In this document: piece after piece, positions 27,771-36,705 of the stretch
Numbering within the stretch: the stretch's first letter is position 1
Layout of the letters: each line of letters starts with the position of its first letter
Source of the DNA: JAFAXD01 sp963760435
GTDB lineage: Bacteria > Pseudomonadota > Alphaproteobacteria > Rhizobiales > Xanthobacteraceae
Direction: 5' to 3'
Assembly (NCBI GenBank): GCA_963760435.1
Contig: CAVXDE010000030.1
Coordinates: 62,001-126,000, forward strand
Length of the DNA: 64,000 nt
Notes under the pieces: generated by a model
Seen by the model: the letters and a program-made list of their open reading frames with translations, nothing else
What the model was told of the DNA's origin: nothing
The model's database searches: none
Translations under genes and position numbers: made by a program

Positions 27771-27852
27771 CGTCATTGCGAGCGAAGCGAAGCAATCCAG
27801 CGCTGAGGCGCCGCACTGGATTGCTTCGGTCGCTTCGCTCCTCGCAATGACG
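27771..27852. repeat. Long hairpin repeat, family A (copy 1), between convergent genes
   Basis: Left arm 27771-27800 begins CGTCATTGCGAGCGAAGC and ends GCAATCCAG. Right arm 27816-27852 is its reverse complement with a few extra bases. The 82-bp element sits between the convergent methyltransferase and dioxygenase genes and may end both transcripts. A second copy, with the arms in the opposite order, is at 54119-54193. The same sort of CATTGCGAG...GCAATCCA unit is widespread in Bradyrhizobium-type genomes (recollection, not searched). Confidence 0.85.
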
Positions 27853-27912
27853 GATCGCCGGGACAAGCCTGGACAAGCCCGGCGATGACGACGGAAAGTC
27901 CTGGGGACACTC

Positions 27913-28953
27913 CTACGCAGTCTGCCGCAACGGCTGCGCAGCGCGTCGCCATTGCCTGGTGTTCAGATAGGTCTCCAGCGTGAGCGGCTCGCCTTCGGAC
28001 GGCGGGCGCCGGATCTCGACTCCGGTGAAGTCGGACGCCTCCTCGAACCAGCTCTTTGGCGGCGGGAATCCCCAGCGATTGCCATTGGATTTGCCGTCCA
28101 CCATGCAGGCGACCGGCTCGTCGTAGCGGTCGACAACCTGAATGGCCGGAAGCAACAACTCGGTGCGATGTCCATCAGGGTCGCGCAGGTAGACGTAGTA
28201 GGAATGTCCGTGGCCGTGCCGGCCCGGTCCGTGCTCGATGCGGTCGGCAAAACCGATGTTGCCGGCGGTGTCGAGACCGCGGACGATGTCATAGAGTGAC
28301 TCGACTACGTAGCCGCAGTGATGAAAGCGCGGTCCCGAGCGGTGCAGGAACACGATGTCCCACGGGTTGCTCTTGCGATAGAGAAACGTGCCGACGACCG
28401 CGTCGGCGCCCTTCACCACGATGTAGTCCGAAATGCGAAAGCCCAGGTCCATGTAGAACCGGGCCGCACTAATCACGTCGGGCACCAGCACCTGGTAGTG
28501 GTCCATGCGCAGCGCGCGTGCGCCGCGGTGCGTGTTCACCTCGACATGGAGTCGCGGCTTGGTCTGCATGGTCGCGCAGAGCTCGACCGGCGTGCCCATC
28601 GCATCGAGGAAGCGCAGCGTGCGCGTCTGAAACGGCACCTCGATGAATTTCGCCGGAATACCGGCCTGGTCGAAATGGAATTTGGCTTTGTCGAGGTCGT
28701 CCTCGCCAAACACGTGCATGCCGATGCACTCGCAGGTCGGCTCGGCGGTTGTCTTCTTCAGAGTGAGGCTGTGATGCCCGCGCTCCTCGACGCCGCGCAA
28801 AAAGATCGTGTTGGCGTCTTCGTCGCTGACGATGAGGCCGAGCACTTGGGTATAGAAATCGCGACTGGCCGGCAGGTCCTGCGCGGTCAGCACCAGGTGG
28901 CTGGCGCGGGTAATGTTGAACGGCGGATTGAAATTGGTTTGCGGAATTACCAT
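27913..28953 (-). CDS. Two-domain VOC extradiol dioxygenase (catechol 2,3-dioxygenase-like)
   Basis: A 346-aa type I extradiol ring-cleavage dioxygenase candidate. Two vicinal-oxygen-chelate units are visible, starting ASHLVLTAQDLPASRDFYTQ and MDHYQVLVPDVISAARFYMD. The C-terminal unit has iron-ligand candidates: His in HHCGYVVESL and Glu in RTELLLPAI, with the usual HGHSYYVYLRDPDGHR block in between. The ATG at 28953 has a GGAAGGA site; the longer frame upstream runs into the divergent promoter. It is divergent from an ABC binding protein and a luciferase-like oxidoreductase, suggesting uptake and ring cleavage of an aromatic compound. The substrate is unknown. Confidence 0.88.
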   Translation of the reverse strand: MVIPQTNFNPPFNITRASHLVLTAQDLPASRDFYTQVLGLIVSDEDANTIFLRGVEERGHHSLTLKKTTAEPTCECIGMHVFGEDDLDKAKFHFDQAGIPAKFIEVPFQTRTLRFLDAMGTPVELCATMQTKPRLHVEVNTHRGARALRMDHYQVLVPDVISAARFYMDLGFRISDYIVVKGADAVVGTFLYRKSNPWDIVFLHRSGPRFHHCGYVVESLYDIVRGLDTAGNIGFADRIEHGPGRHGHGHSYYVYLRDPDGHRTELLLPAIQVVDRYDEPVACMVDGKSNGNRWGFPPPKSWFEEASDFTGVEIRRPPSEGEPLTLETYLNTRQWRRAAQPLRQTA

Positions 28954-29162
28954 GGCGTGTTCCTTCCAAAAATCGTGTTTTTTGCTGCACCCAGCGCGCG
29001 TGAATTTTGCACAGACGGCCGCGCCGCGCCATGTGCGGCGACGAAACCCGCGGCTCCCATTCACAAAGCAGATTTCCAGGTCAGCGAAACATGCTCTAGA
29101 GTGAGCCTAAGCTTATGCACGACGCCGCCGGACTCAACGGCAGCGCGCAAAGGGAGGAAAAG

Positions 29163-30368
29163 ATGTCCATATCGCGCAGGGGCGGGATCTCCCGCCGCAG
29201 GTTCATGGCCACCAGCGCCGGCGTGGCGCTCGCCGCCAACTTCCCGGCTCCCGCGATCCTGGCGCAATCCCGCGCCCCCCTGCGTCTCGGCAATCTCAAC
29301 TCCTTCACCGGCGCCATCGCCTATTCGGCCGAGAACAATCTCAACGGCATGAACCTCTATTTCGACAGCATCGGCGGCTCGGTCGCCGGCCGCAAGGTCG
29401 AGATCATCAGGGAGGACGACCAGTTCAATCCGCAGATCGGGTTGCAAAAGGCGAAGAAGCTCGTTGAGAGCGACAAGGTCGATATGCTGGTCGGCGTGCA
29501 GGCGAGCAATGTGGCGCTTGCGGTTCTCAACTACGCCAAGCAGCAGAAGGCGTTCTACATCGTCTCCGGCGCCGGCACCGACGCGATCACCTGGGATCGC
29601 TATCCGTATCTCTTCCGCACCTCGATCTCGGCCTATCAGCTGAGCACGCCGATGGCGGGGTACGTCTATGACAATCTCGGCAAGGAGATCGTCACCACAG
29701 CCTCGGATTATGCGGGCGGCCGCGATGTGATCGCCGAGTTCAAGGCGCCGTATATTGCCAAGGGCGGCAAGGTGCTCAAAGAGATCTGGCCGCCGCTGAA
29801 CACGACGGACTTCAGCCCGTATCTGGTCGACATCAAGTCGATCAACCCGCCGGTGACCTACGACTTCATGCCGGGCGCAGACGCGATCCGCTTCATTCAG
29901 CAATACCATGAATTCGGATTGCTGGAGAAAATGCCGCTCACCGGCTTCACCATCATCGATTCACTCACCCTGAAAGCACTGGGCAAGGCTGCGGTCGGCG
30001 TGATCTCCGCCACCACCTACACCGACACGGTGGACAATCCGGAGAGCCGGAAATTCGTCGCCGACTATCAGGCCAGATACAACGCCCTTCCGGATATCTT
30101 CTCCGACTACGGCTACGTGGCAGCGCGCGCCATCGATGAGGCGCTCAAGCTCACCGACGGCGACACCTCGGACAAGGACAAGCTCGCCGAGGCCATGACC
30201 AAGATCAAGTTCAACGCGCCGCGTGGCCCCTGGCGTATGGATCCGGTCGTGCACAATCCGATCCAGGACATTCACGTCTGCCAAGTGGTCGAGAAGGACG
30301 GCAAGGTCACCAGCAAGGTGCTGACGACCTTCAAGGACGTCGCCGATCCCGGCAAGAAAATTTACTGA
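29163..30368 (+). CDS. Tat-exported ABC substrate-binding protein (branched-chain amino acid / aromatic type)
   Basis: Type I periplasmic binding protein of 401 aa. The N-terminus SRRRFMATSAGVALAANF is a twin-arginine signal ending ILAQ, followed by LRLGNLNSFTGAIAYSAEN. The Tat signal suggests folding before export. The LivJ/HBP-like family binds amino acids or aromatic acids. It has a strong AGGGAGG ribosome-binding site, and a luciferase-like oxidoreductase gene begins 6 nt after its stop. No permease or ATPase genes are nearby, so it must use transporter parts encoded elsewhere or act as a sensor. Confidence 0.9.
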   Translation: MSISRRGGISRRRFMATSAGVALAANFPAPAILAQSRAPLRLGNLNSFTGAIAYSAENNLNGMNLYFDSIGGSVAGRKVEIIREDDQFNPQIGLQKAKKLVESDKVDMLVGVQASNVALAVLNYAKQQKAFYIVSGAGTDAITWDRYPYLFRTSISAYQLSTPMAGYVYDNLGKEIVTTASDYAGGRDVIAEFKAPYIAKGGKVLKEIWPPLNTTDFSPYLVDIKSINPPVTYDFMPGADAIRFIQQYHEFGLLEKMPLTGFTIIDSLTLKALGKAAVGVISATTYTDTVDNPESRKFVADYQARYNALPDIFSDYGYVAARAIDEALKLTDGDTSDKDKLAEAMTKIKFNAPRGPWRMDPVVHNPIQDIHVCQVVEKDGKVTSKVLTTFKDVADPGKKIY

Positions 30369-30374
30369 GCACCC

Positions 30375-31415
30375 ATGGACTTTGGCATTTTCGATCACCT
30401 CGATCGCAACGACCTGCCGCTCGCCGAGTACTACGAGCATCGGCTGCGCATGACGCAGGCCTATGATGCGGCCGGCTTCTACTCCTATCACTTGGCCGAG
30501 CATCACTTTACGCCGCTCGGCATGGCGCCCTCGCCGAGTGTGTTCCTGGCGAGCGTGGCGCAGCGAACCAAAAACCTGCGCCTCGGTTCGCTGGTCTATG
30601 CTTTGCCCATCCATCATCCGCTACGGGTGCTGGAAGAAATCTGCATGCTCGATCATTTGAGCAACGGCCGGCTCGATGTCGGTTTCGGCCGCGGCTCGGT
30701 TCCGTTCGAAATCACCTACTACGGCCAGGATGCCGAGCAGCGCGAGCGGATCTATCGCGAACGGCTCGATATCATCCTGCAGGCTTTTGCGACGGATACG
30801 CTGACGTTCAACGGCGAGTTCGATCAGTTCGAGAATGTGCCCCTCGAGCTCAAGCCGCTGCAAAAGCCGCACCCGCCGATTTTCTACGGCGCGCATTCGC
30901 CGGAGAGTGCCGAGCGGGCGGCCCGCAAGGGGCTCAACATCATCAACAACGATTCACCCGACGTGACGGCCGCCTGTATCACCCGGTTTCGCGAGGTATG
31001 GCGCAGCGTGCAGCCTGGTCGCGCGCTGCCCAAGATGGGCGCGGCGCGCTTCGTCGTGGTTGCCGACACCGACGCGGAGGCGCTCGCGCTCGCTCGCCGC
31101 GCCTATCCCATGTGGTACCGCAGCTTCAATCATCTGTTTTGGCGCCACAACACCACGCCAGGGCAGTTCGCCCGTCCACCGGCCTTCGATGGCCATATCG
31201 ACAAGGGCACTGGCGTTGCCGGCTCAGCGGCCACCGTCGCCCAAGTCCTCGCCCGCCAAGTGGCCGAGACCGGCACCAATTACCTCGTGTGCCAATTCGC
31301 GTTCGGAGACTTGAGCTTGTCTGAGGTGCAGCACTCGGTCGAGCTGTTCGCCGCCCACGTGATGCCGGCCTGCCGGGAGGCCGCATCGAGTGCCCAGGAA
31401 CGCGAACCGGCTTAG
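30375..31415 (+). CDS. LLM-class flavin-dependent oxidoreductase (luciferase-like monooxygenase)
   Basis: A 346-aa TIM-barrel flavin-dependent oxidoreductase of the bacterial luciferase superfamily, using reduced FMN or F420-like flavin. Landmarks: MDFGIFDHLDRNDLP at the start, LRLGSLVYALPIHHPLRVLE, MLDHLSNGRLDVGFGRG and the C-terminal VCQFAFGDLSLSEVQHSVEL. It probably shares a transcript with the binding protein 6 nt upstream. The product is likely a monooxygenase step in degradation of the ligand captured by that protein. A flavin reductase gene is encoded about 12 kb away and may or may not supply it. Confidence 0.9.
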   Translation: MDFGIFDHLDRNDLPLAEYYEHRLRMTQAYDAAGFYSYHLAEHHFTPLGMAPSPSVFLASVAQRTKNLRLGSLVYALPIHHPLRVLEEICMLDHLSNGRLDVGFGRGSVPFEITYYGQDAEQRERIYRERLDIILQAFATDTLTFNGEFDQFENVPLELKPLQKPHPPIFYGAHSPESAERAARKGLNIINNDSPDVTAACITRFREVWRSVQPGRALPKMGAARFVVVADTDAEALALARRAYPMWYRSFNHLFWRHNTTPGQFARPPAFDGHIDKGTGVAGSAATVAQVLARQVAETGTNYLVCQFAFGDLSLSEVQHSVELFAAHVMPACREAASSAQEREPA

Positions 31416-31568
31416 GAATATGCTATTCAACCACGGATCGGCGGCGCACAAAGTGCGCAAAAGAGTGAACGAAAGAGCGCTCGAAGGCGTTAACTGGCAG
31501 GGGCGTCCCGTATAAGATTTCTCGGACTAAGAGCCGATCGTCCGTAGCGCATGAGGAGATGTGAGGCG

Positions 31569-33137
31569 ATGGACGCGCCCAACAGCACAACTGCAAAGCC
31601 TGCGGACAAGAGCATCGCAGCCGTGACGCAGGGGCGTAGAGCCCCGCCGGCGACACTCGTGATCTTTGGAGCAGCCGGCGACCTCACCAAGCGTCTGCTG
31701 GTCCCGGCCCTGTACAATTTGGCAAAGGCCGGAGCGCTGTCGGACAAACTCGCCATTGTGGGTGTCGATCACAATGACCGGAGCACCGAGGACTGGATCA
31801 GCACGCTCAGTGAGCTGAGAGATCCAAAGACATTGGACGCGAGCACCTGGTCCTGGCTTACCGGTCGCATGCAGTTTTTGCAGGGCGATTTTCTTGATCC
31901 CGACGCATACAAACGCTTGGGACAACTGCTCGCCAAGCGCCAGCAAGAGCACGGCGTTGGCAGCGCTCTGTTCTATATGGCGGTCGCCGATCGGTTCTTT
32001 GGCCCCATTATCGAACACCTCGGCAAAGCCGGATTGGCGAACCAATCCGAGTCCGCTTGGCGGCGCGTGATTATTGAGAAACCATTCGGGCACGACCTCG
32101 CTTCCGCCAAGGCCCTCAATGCGCAGATCTTGAAGGTCCTGTCAGAAGATCAGATTTACAGGATCGACCATTTCCTCGGAAAGGAAACGGTTCAGAACAT
32201 CCAGGTGCTGCGTTTTGCCAACGGCATCTTCGAGCCGCTGTGGAATCGCGATCATATTGATCACGTACAGATCACGGCCGCCGAGACCGTCGGTGTCGAG
32301 ACTCGCGGGCGCTTCTATGAGCAGACCGGCGCGCTGCGCGACATGGTCCCGAGCCACCTGTTTCAATTGTTGGCGATGATCGGGATGGAACCTCCGTCCT
32401 CGTTCACTGCGAACGCCGTACGCAACAAGGAAACGGAGCTGTTCCAGGCGATCCGCCCGGTTGCGCCGAGCGACGCCGTGCGCGGACAATATGGGCCCGG
32501 CACGATCGATGGAAAGCCCGTCCCGGGCTATCGCCAAGAGCCCAATGTGGCTCCGGATTCTTCGACGGAGACCTATGTCGGGCTGAAGCTCGGAATAGAT
32601 ACGTGGCGCTGGGCTGGTGTTCCCTTCTATATGCGCACCGGCAAACGTCTCGCGACGCGAACGACGGAAATTGCGGTTTGTTTTCGCCAAGCTCCCTATG
32701 GGTTGTTCCGCGACACCCCGGTTGAGCGCCTGCCGCCGAATATTCTCCTGCTGCGCATCCAGCCGGACGAAGGTCTGTCGATCAGCTTCAGCGCGAAACG
32801 GCCCGGGCCGGAGATCAAGATCGACGGCGTTGCAATGGACTTCGCCTACAAGGACTATTTTGGCCCGCTGGCGGCAGTCGGGTACGAGACTCTGCTTTAT
32901 GATTGCCTGCTGGGCGATGCGACGCTGTTTCGCCGCGCCGATGCGGTTGAAGTGTCCTGGTGCGCGGTTCAGGGACTGCTTGACGACTGGCCGCGCAACG
33001 CGCCCCAGGATTTTCCGAACTATGCGGCCGGCAGCAGCGGTCCCAAAGCTGCCGACGCGTTGCTCGCGCGCGATAACCGCGCATGGCTTCCGATCAGGCC
33101 AGAGCGCCGGCACTTGACCGCTTCGAATGTCTGCTGA
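31569..33137 (+). CDS. zwf: Glucose-6-phosphate 1-dehydrogenase
   Basis: Oxidises glucose 6-phosphate to 6-phosphogluconolactone with NAD(P)+. A 522-aa protein with coenzyme motif VIFGAAGDLTKR, the active-site block YRIDHFLGKETVQN (His201) and MRTGKRLATRTTEI in the C-terminal domain. The ATG at 31569 is preferred to an ATG 18 nt upstream because the preceding GAGATGTGAGGCG provides the ribosome-binding site. It is the first of nine same-strand genes with gaps or overlaps of at most 26 nt, forming a pentose phosphate operon. Transcription probably starts in the 153-nt spacer after the luciferase-like gene. Confidence 0.95.
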   Translation: MDAPNSTTAKPADKSIAAVTQGRRAPPATLVIFGAAGDLTKRLLVPALYNLAKAGALSDKLAIVGVDHNDRSTEDWISTLSELRDPKTLDASTWSWLTGRMQFLQGDFLDPDAYKRLGQLLAKRQQEHGVGSALFYMAVADRFFGPIIEHLGKAGLANQSESAWRRVIIEKPFGHDLASAKALNAQILKVLSEDQIYRIDHFLGKETVQNIQVLRFANGIFEPLWNRDHIDHVQITAAETVGVETRGRFYEQTGALRDMVPSHLFQLLAMIGMEPPSSFTANAVRNKETELFQAIRPVAPSDAVRGQYGPGTIDGKPVPGYRQEPNVAPDSSTETYVGLKLGIDTWRWAGVPFYMRTGKRLATRTTEIAVCFRQAPYGLFRDTPVERLPPNILLLRIQPDEGLSISFSAKRPGPEIKIDGVAMDFAYKDYFGPLAAVGYETLLYDCLLGDATLFRRADAVEVSWCAVQGLLDDWPRNAPQDFPNYAAGSSGPKAADALLARDNRAWLPIRPERRHLTASNVC

Positions 33138-33163
33138 TCATTACCCAATTGCGAGGTGATGCG

Positions 33164-34249
33164 ATGAAAGCTACTCAGAAACTTCACGATTTGGGTCAGA
33201 GCATCTGGGTCGACAATATCTCCCGCGGCATGATCAACAGCGGAACGCTGCGCCGCTACATCGACGAGCTGTCCGTGACCGGACTGACGTCGAACCCGAC
33301 GATCTTCGATCATGCCGTCGCCAAGAGCGCCGACTATGATGACACGATCCGGCGCAAGGTCGCTCAAGGGCTCTCGGGAGAGAAGCTGTTTTTCGAGCTG
33401 GCCCTCGAGGACCTGACACAGGCCGCCGACATGTTCCGGCCAATCCACGAGCGGACGGCGGGCCTCGACGGGTTCGTGTCGCTCGAAGTCTCACCGCTGC
33501 TGGCGCACGATACCAAGAAGACGACGGCGGTTGCCAAAGCGCTGCACGAGCAGGGCCAGCGGTCAAACCTGTTCATCAAGATTCCGGGCACGCCCGAAGG
33601 CCTGCCCGCGATCGAAGAATCGATCTTTGCCGGCGTGCCGATCAATGTGACGTTGCTGTTCTCGGCCGAGCAATACGTGGCGGCCGCGGATGCGTTCATG
33701 CGCGGGATCGAGCGGCGCATCGCGGCGGGCCTGCGGCCCCACGTGGCCTCGGTCGCCTCTCTTTTTGTTAGCCGATGGGATGTCGCGGTGAAGGACAAAG
33801 TGCCGTCGGCGCTTGTCAACCAGCTCGGCATTGCGGTCGGCAAGCAGGCCTTCCGTGAGTACCACAAGCTGCTCAATTCGCCGCGCTGGCAGCGCGCGTT
33901 CAATGAAGGTGCCCGGCCGCAGCGGCTTTTGTTTGCGAGCACCGGCACCAAGGATCCAAAGGCGTCCGACGTTCTCTATGTCAAAGGGCTGGCAGCGCCG
34001 TTCACCGTCAACACCATGCCGGATGCGACCTTGCTGGCGTTTGCCGATCATGGCGAGCTCGGCGCGCCCCTGCCGATGGATGGCGGCGATTGCGACAAGG
34101 TGCTGGCCGAGTTCAGCAAAGCCGGGATCGATCTTGGCGCATTGGCGAACCAGCTCCAGGATGAGGGCGCCAAGTCCTTCGTGAAGTCCTGGAATGATCT
34201 GATTGGCGTCATCGAGTCCAAATCGAATACGCTGCGCAAGGCCAGCTAA
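33164..34249 (+). CDS. tal: Transaldolase
   Basis: Transfers a dihydroxyacetone unit between sugar phosphates (sedoheptulose 7-phosphate plus glyceraldehyde 3-phosphate to erythrose 4-phosphate plus fructose 6-phosphate). At 361 aa it belongs to the longer bacterial transaldolases. Family blocks: LGQSIWVDNISRGMI, VTGLTSNPTIFDHA, the Schiff-base Lys in NLFIKIPGTPEG, and PINVTLLFSAEQY. ATG 33164 lies after GCGAGGTGATGCG, 26 nt after zwf. Confidence 0.95.
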   Translation: MKATQKLHDLGQSIWVDNISRGMINSGTLRRYIDELSVTGLTSNPTIFDHAVAKSADYDDTIRRKVAQGLSGEKLFFELALEDLTQAADMFRPIHERTAGLDGFVSLEVSPLLAHDTKKTTAVAKALHEQGQRSNLFIKIPGTPEGLPAIEESIFAGVPINVTLLFSAEQYVAAADAFMRGIERRIAAGLRPHVASVASLFVSRWDVAVKDKVPSALVNQLGIAVGKQAFREYHKLLNSPRWQRAFNEGARPQRLLFASTGTKDPKASDVLYVKGLAAPFTVNTMPDATLLAFADHGELGAPLPMDGGDCDKVLAEFSKAGIDLGALANQLQDEGAKSFVKSWNDLIGVIESKSNTLRKAS

Positions 34250-34268
34250 GGTGGATGTGAGACCAATC

Positions 34269-35021
34269 ATGGACGACACGACCGCCGTGCGGCAAAGGCG
34301 CGCCGATGACGGCAAGCGCGTGCTGGTGATCGATATCGGCGGCACGTCGGTGAAGCTTCTCGCCACCGGCCAGCCGGAGCGTCGGAGGTTCCCGTCGGGG
34401 CGCAAGATGACGCCGGGCATGATGGTGAAAAAAACCATCAAACTGGTCTCCGACTGGACCTACTCGGCGATCTCGATCGGCTATCCCGGTCCGGTGCTGC
34501 ACGGTAAGCCGGTTTCCGAGCCCTACAATCTTGGCCCCGGATGGGTCGGCTTCGATTTCGCCGGCGCATTCGGGCACCCGGTCAAGCTCGTCAACGACGC
34601 CGCCATGCAGGCGCTCGGCAGTTACAAGGGCGGCAAGATGCTGTTCCTGGGTCTCGGGACCGGGCTCGGCACCGCCATGATCGTCGACGGCATTATCGAG
34701 CCGATGGAGCTCGGTCATCTGCCTTACAAAAAGGGCACCTACGAGGACTATCTCGGCCGTGCGGGATTGGAGCGCGTGGGCAAAAAGCGATGGCGTCACA
34801 ACGTCGAAGAAGTTGTCGCGCGGCTGATGTCGGCGCTCGAACCGGACGACGTGGTCATCGGTGGGGGCAACGTCAAGAAATTAAAGCACCTGCCGCCCGG
34901 CTGCCGCGCCGGGAGTAATAACAATGCCTTCCTCGGTGGCTTCCGGCTCTGGGACGCGCCGCGCCCAACGGCACGCGCGGGTGTTGCCGCGCTGACGCCG
35001 CAGCGCCGATCGAAAGGATGA
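34269..35021 (+). CDS. ppgK: Polyphosphate/ATP-type glucokinase (ROK fold, PPGK-like)
   Basis: A 250-aa sugar kinase with the phosphate-1 motif VIDIGGTSVKLLATG, LSIGYPG-like strand SISIGYPGPVLHG, LGLGTGLGTAMIVDG, ELGHLPYKKGTYEDYLG and DDVVIGGGNVKKLK. The ELGHL...YEDYLG block is that of polyphosphate glucokinases, which phosphorylate glucose from inorganic polyphosphate. An ATP-dependent glucokinase is the alternative. Placement between tal and pgi in this operon supports a glucose-to-glucose-6-phosphate step feeding Zwf. Start at ATG 34269; the upstream extension of the frame overlaps tal. Confidence 0.85.
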   Translation: MDDTTAVRQRRADDGKRVLVIDIGGTSVKLLATGQPERRRFPSGRKMTPGMMVKKTIKLVSDWTYSAISIGYPGPVLHGKPVSEPYNLGPGWVGFDFAGAFGHPVKLVNDAAMQALGSYKGGKMLFLGLGTGLGTAMIVDGIIEPMELGHLPYKKGTYEDYLGRAGLERVGKKRWRHNVEEVVARLMSALEPDDVVIGGGNVKKLKHLPPGCRAGSNNNAFLGGFRLWDAPRPTARAGVAALTPQRRSKG

Positions 35022-35025
35022 CGCG

Positions 35026-36705
35026 ATGAGTGCCGAGCCTCAAACCGGCTCGCAGCACAGGCTGACAAAGTCGCCGGCCTGGCTTGCGCTGCAGCAACAT
35101 TTTGCCAAGATCCGCGACCGCAATCTGCACGCGCTGTTCGCGGAGGATCCGGCGCGCGGCGACCGCATGATCGTCGAGGCCGCGGGCCTCTACTTCGATT
35201 ATTCGAAGAACCGCGCCACCGATGAGACGCTTGACCTGCTGGTGCAGCTGGCGCGCCAGGCGGGGTTGCCCGAACGCATCGAAGCGATGTTTCGCGGCGA
35301 CAAGATCAACGTCACCGAGCATCGCGCGGTGCTGCACGTGGCGCTGCGTGCCCCGAAAGGAACGTCGATCATCGTCGATGGCGAGAACGTCGTGCCGCAG
35401 GTGCACGCGGTGCTCGATCGGATGGCCGCGTTTAGCGAGCGCGTGCGCAGCGGCGCGTGGAAGGGCCACACCGGCAAGCGCATCCGCAACGTGATCAATA
35501 TCGGAATCGGCGGATCCGATCTCGGGCCGGTCATGGCCTACGAGGCGCTCAAGTATTACAGCGATCGCGCCATGACGTTCCGCTTCGTGTCGAATGTCGA
35601 CGGCACGGATTTCGTCGAGGCGACGCGTGATCTCGATCCCGCGGAAACGCTGTTCGTGATCTCCTCGAAGACATTCACCACGTTGGAGACGATGACGAAC
35701 GCGCACACCGCGCGTGAGTGGTCGCTCCGCGCACTCGGCGGCGACCAAGCCGCCGTGGCCCGGCATTTCGTCGCCGTGTCGACTAATGCCGGCAAGGTCG
35801 CGGAGTTTGGCATCGACACCGCCAACATGTTCGGTTTCTGGGATTGGGTCGGCGGCCGCTATTCGATGGACTCGGCCATCGGTCTCTCGACCATGCTGGC
35901 GATCGGTCCGGACAATTTCCGCGCCATGCTGGATGGTTTCCACCAGATGGACGAGCACTTTCGCACGACACCGCTGCGACAGAACATACCGGTGCTCATG
36001 GGCCTGCTGGCTGTCTGGTACGGCGATTTCTTCGGTGCGGAGACGACCGGAGTTTTCCCCTACGAGCAATATCTGAAGCGGTTTCCCGCCTATCTCCAGC
36101 AACTGACGATGGAGAGCAACGGTAAACACGTCACCCTCGATGGCCAGCGCGTCGATTATACGACCGGGCAGATCTATTGGGGTGAGCCCGGCACCAATGG
36201 TCAGCACTCGTTCTACCAGCTGATCCACCAGGGGACGCGGCTCATTCCGTGCGACTTCATCGCGTTTGGGCAGTCGCTCAATCCGCTCGGCCCACATCAT
36301 GACATGCTGATGGCGAACGTGATTGCGCAGGCCGAGGCACTTGCGTTCGGCAAAACCCCGGAGCAGGTTCGGGCTGAAGGCACGCCGGACTGGCTTGTTC
36401 CGCACCGCGTCTGCGAAGGCAACCGCCCGTCGAATGTCATTCTCGCCGAACGGCTGACGCCCACCACCCTGGGCAAGCTGGTGGCGCTCTACGAGCACAG
36501 CGTTTTTACCCAGGGCACGATCTGGCATATCGATTCGTTTGATCAGTGGGGGGTCGAGCTCGGCAAGCAGCTGGCCCAGCGCATCATTCCCGAGATTGAG
36601 CGCGAGGCCGAGCCGAAGCTCACCCATGACAGTTCTACCAACAATCTGATCAAGCGCAGTCGCCGGCTCAAGCAGTCAGGCAAGCCGCGCGCGTCAGGGC
36701 CGTAA
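35026..36705 (+). CDS. pgi: Glucose-6-phosphate isomerase
   Basis: Interconverts glucose 6-phosphate and fructose 6-phosphate. A 559-aa class I enzyme with VINIGIGGSDLGPVMAYEAL, the substrate-phosphate loop VISSKTFTTLETMTNA, FGFWDWVGGRYS, GTNGQHSFYQLIHQG (active-site His) and a C-terminal DQWGVELGKQLA block. The start is four nt after the glucokinase stop. With tal and tkt in the same operon it can return fructose 6-phosphate to glucose 6-phosphate, allowing a cyclic pentose phosphate pathway. Confidence 0.96.
   Translation: MSAEPQTGSQHRLTKSPAWLALQQHFAKIRDRNLHALFAEDPARGDRMIVEAAGLYFDYSKNRATDETLDLLVQLARQAGLPERIEAMFRGDKINVTEHRAVLHVALRAPKGTSIIVDGENVVPQVHAVLDRMAAFSERVRSGAWKGHTGKRIRNVINIGIGGSDLGPVMAYEALKYYSDRAMTFRFVSNVDGTDFVEATRDLDPAETLFVISSKTFTTLETMTNAHTAREWSLRALGGDQAAVARHFVAVSTNAGKVAEFGIDTANMFGFWDWVGGRYSMDSAIGLSTMLAIGPDNFRAMLDGFHQMDEHFRTTPLRQNIPVLMGLLAVWYGDFFGAETTGVFPYEQYLKRFPAYLQQLTMESNGKHVTLDGQRVDYTTGQIYWGEPGTNGQHSFYQLIHQGTRLIPCDFIAFGQSLNPLGPHHDMLMANVIAQAEALAFGKTPEQVRAEGTPDWLVPHRVCEGNRPSNVILAERLTPTTLGKLVALYEHSVFTQGTIWHIDSFDQWGVELGKQLAQRIIPEIEREAEPKLTHDSSTNNLIKRSRRLKQSGKPRASGP

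Noticed and set aside
34269..35021. ROK-family repressor or N-acetylglucosamine kinase
   Set aside because: No DNA-binding domain, and the ELGHLPYKKGTYEDYLG block plus operon context fit a polyphosphate-type glucokinase better.
34873..36627. 584-aa open frame antisense to pgi
   Set aside because: The sense strand encodes an unmistakable glucose-6-phosphate isomerase; the antisense frame is a GC-bias artefact.
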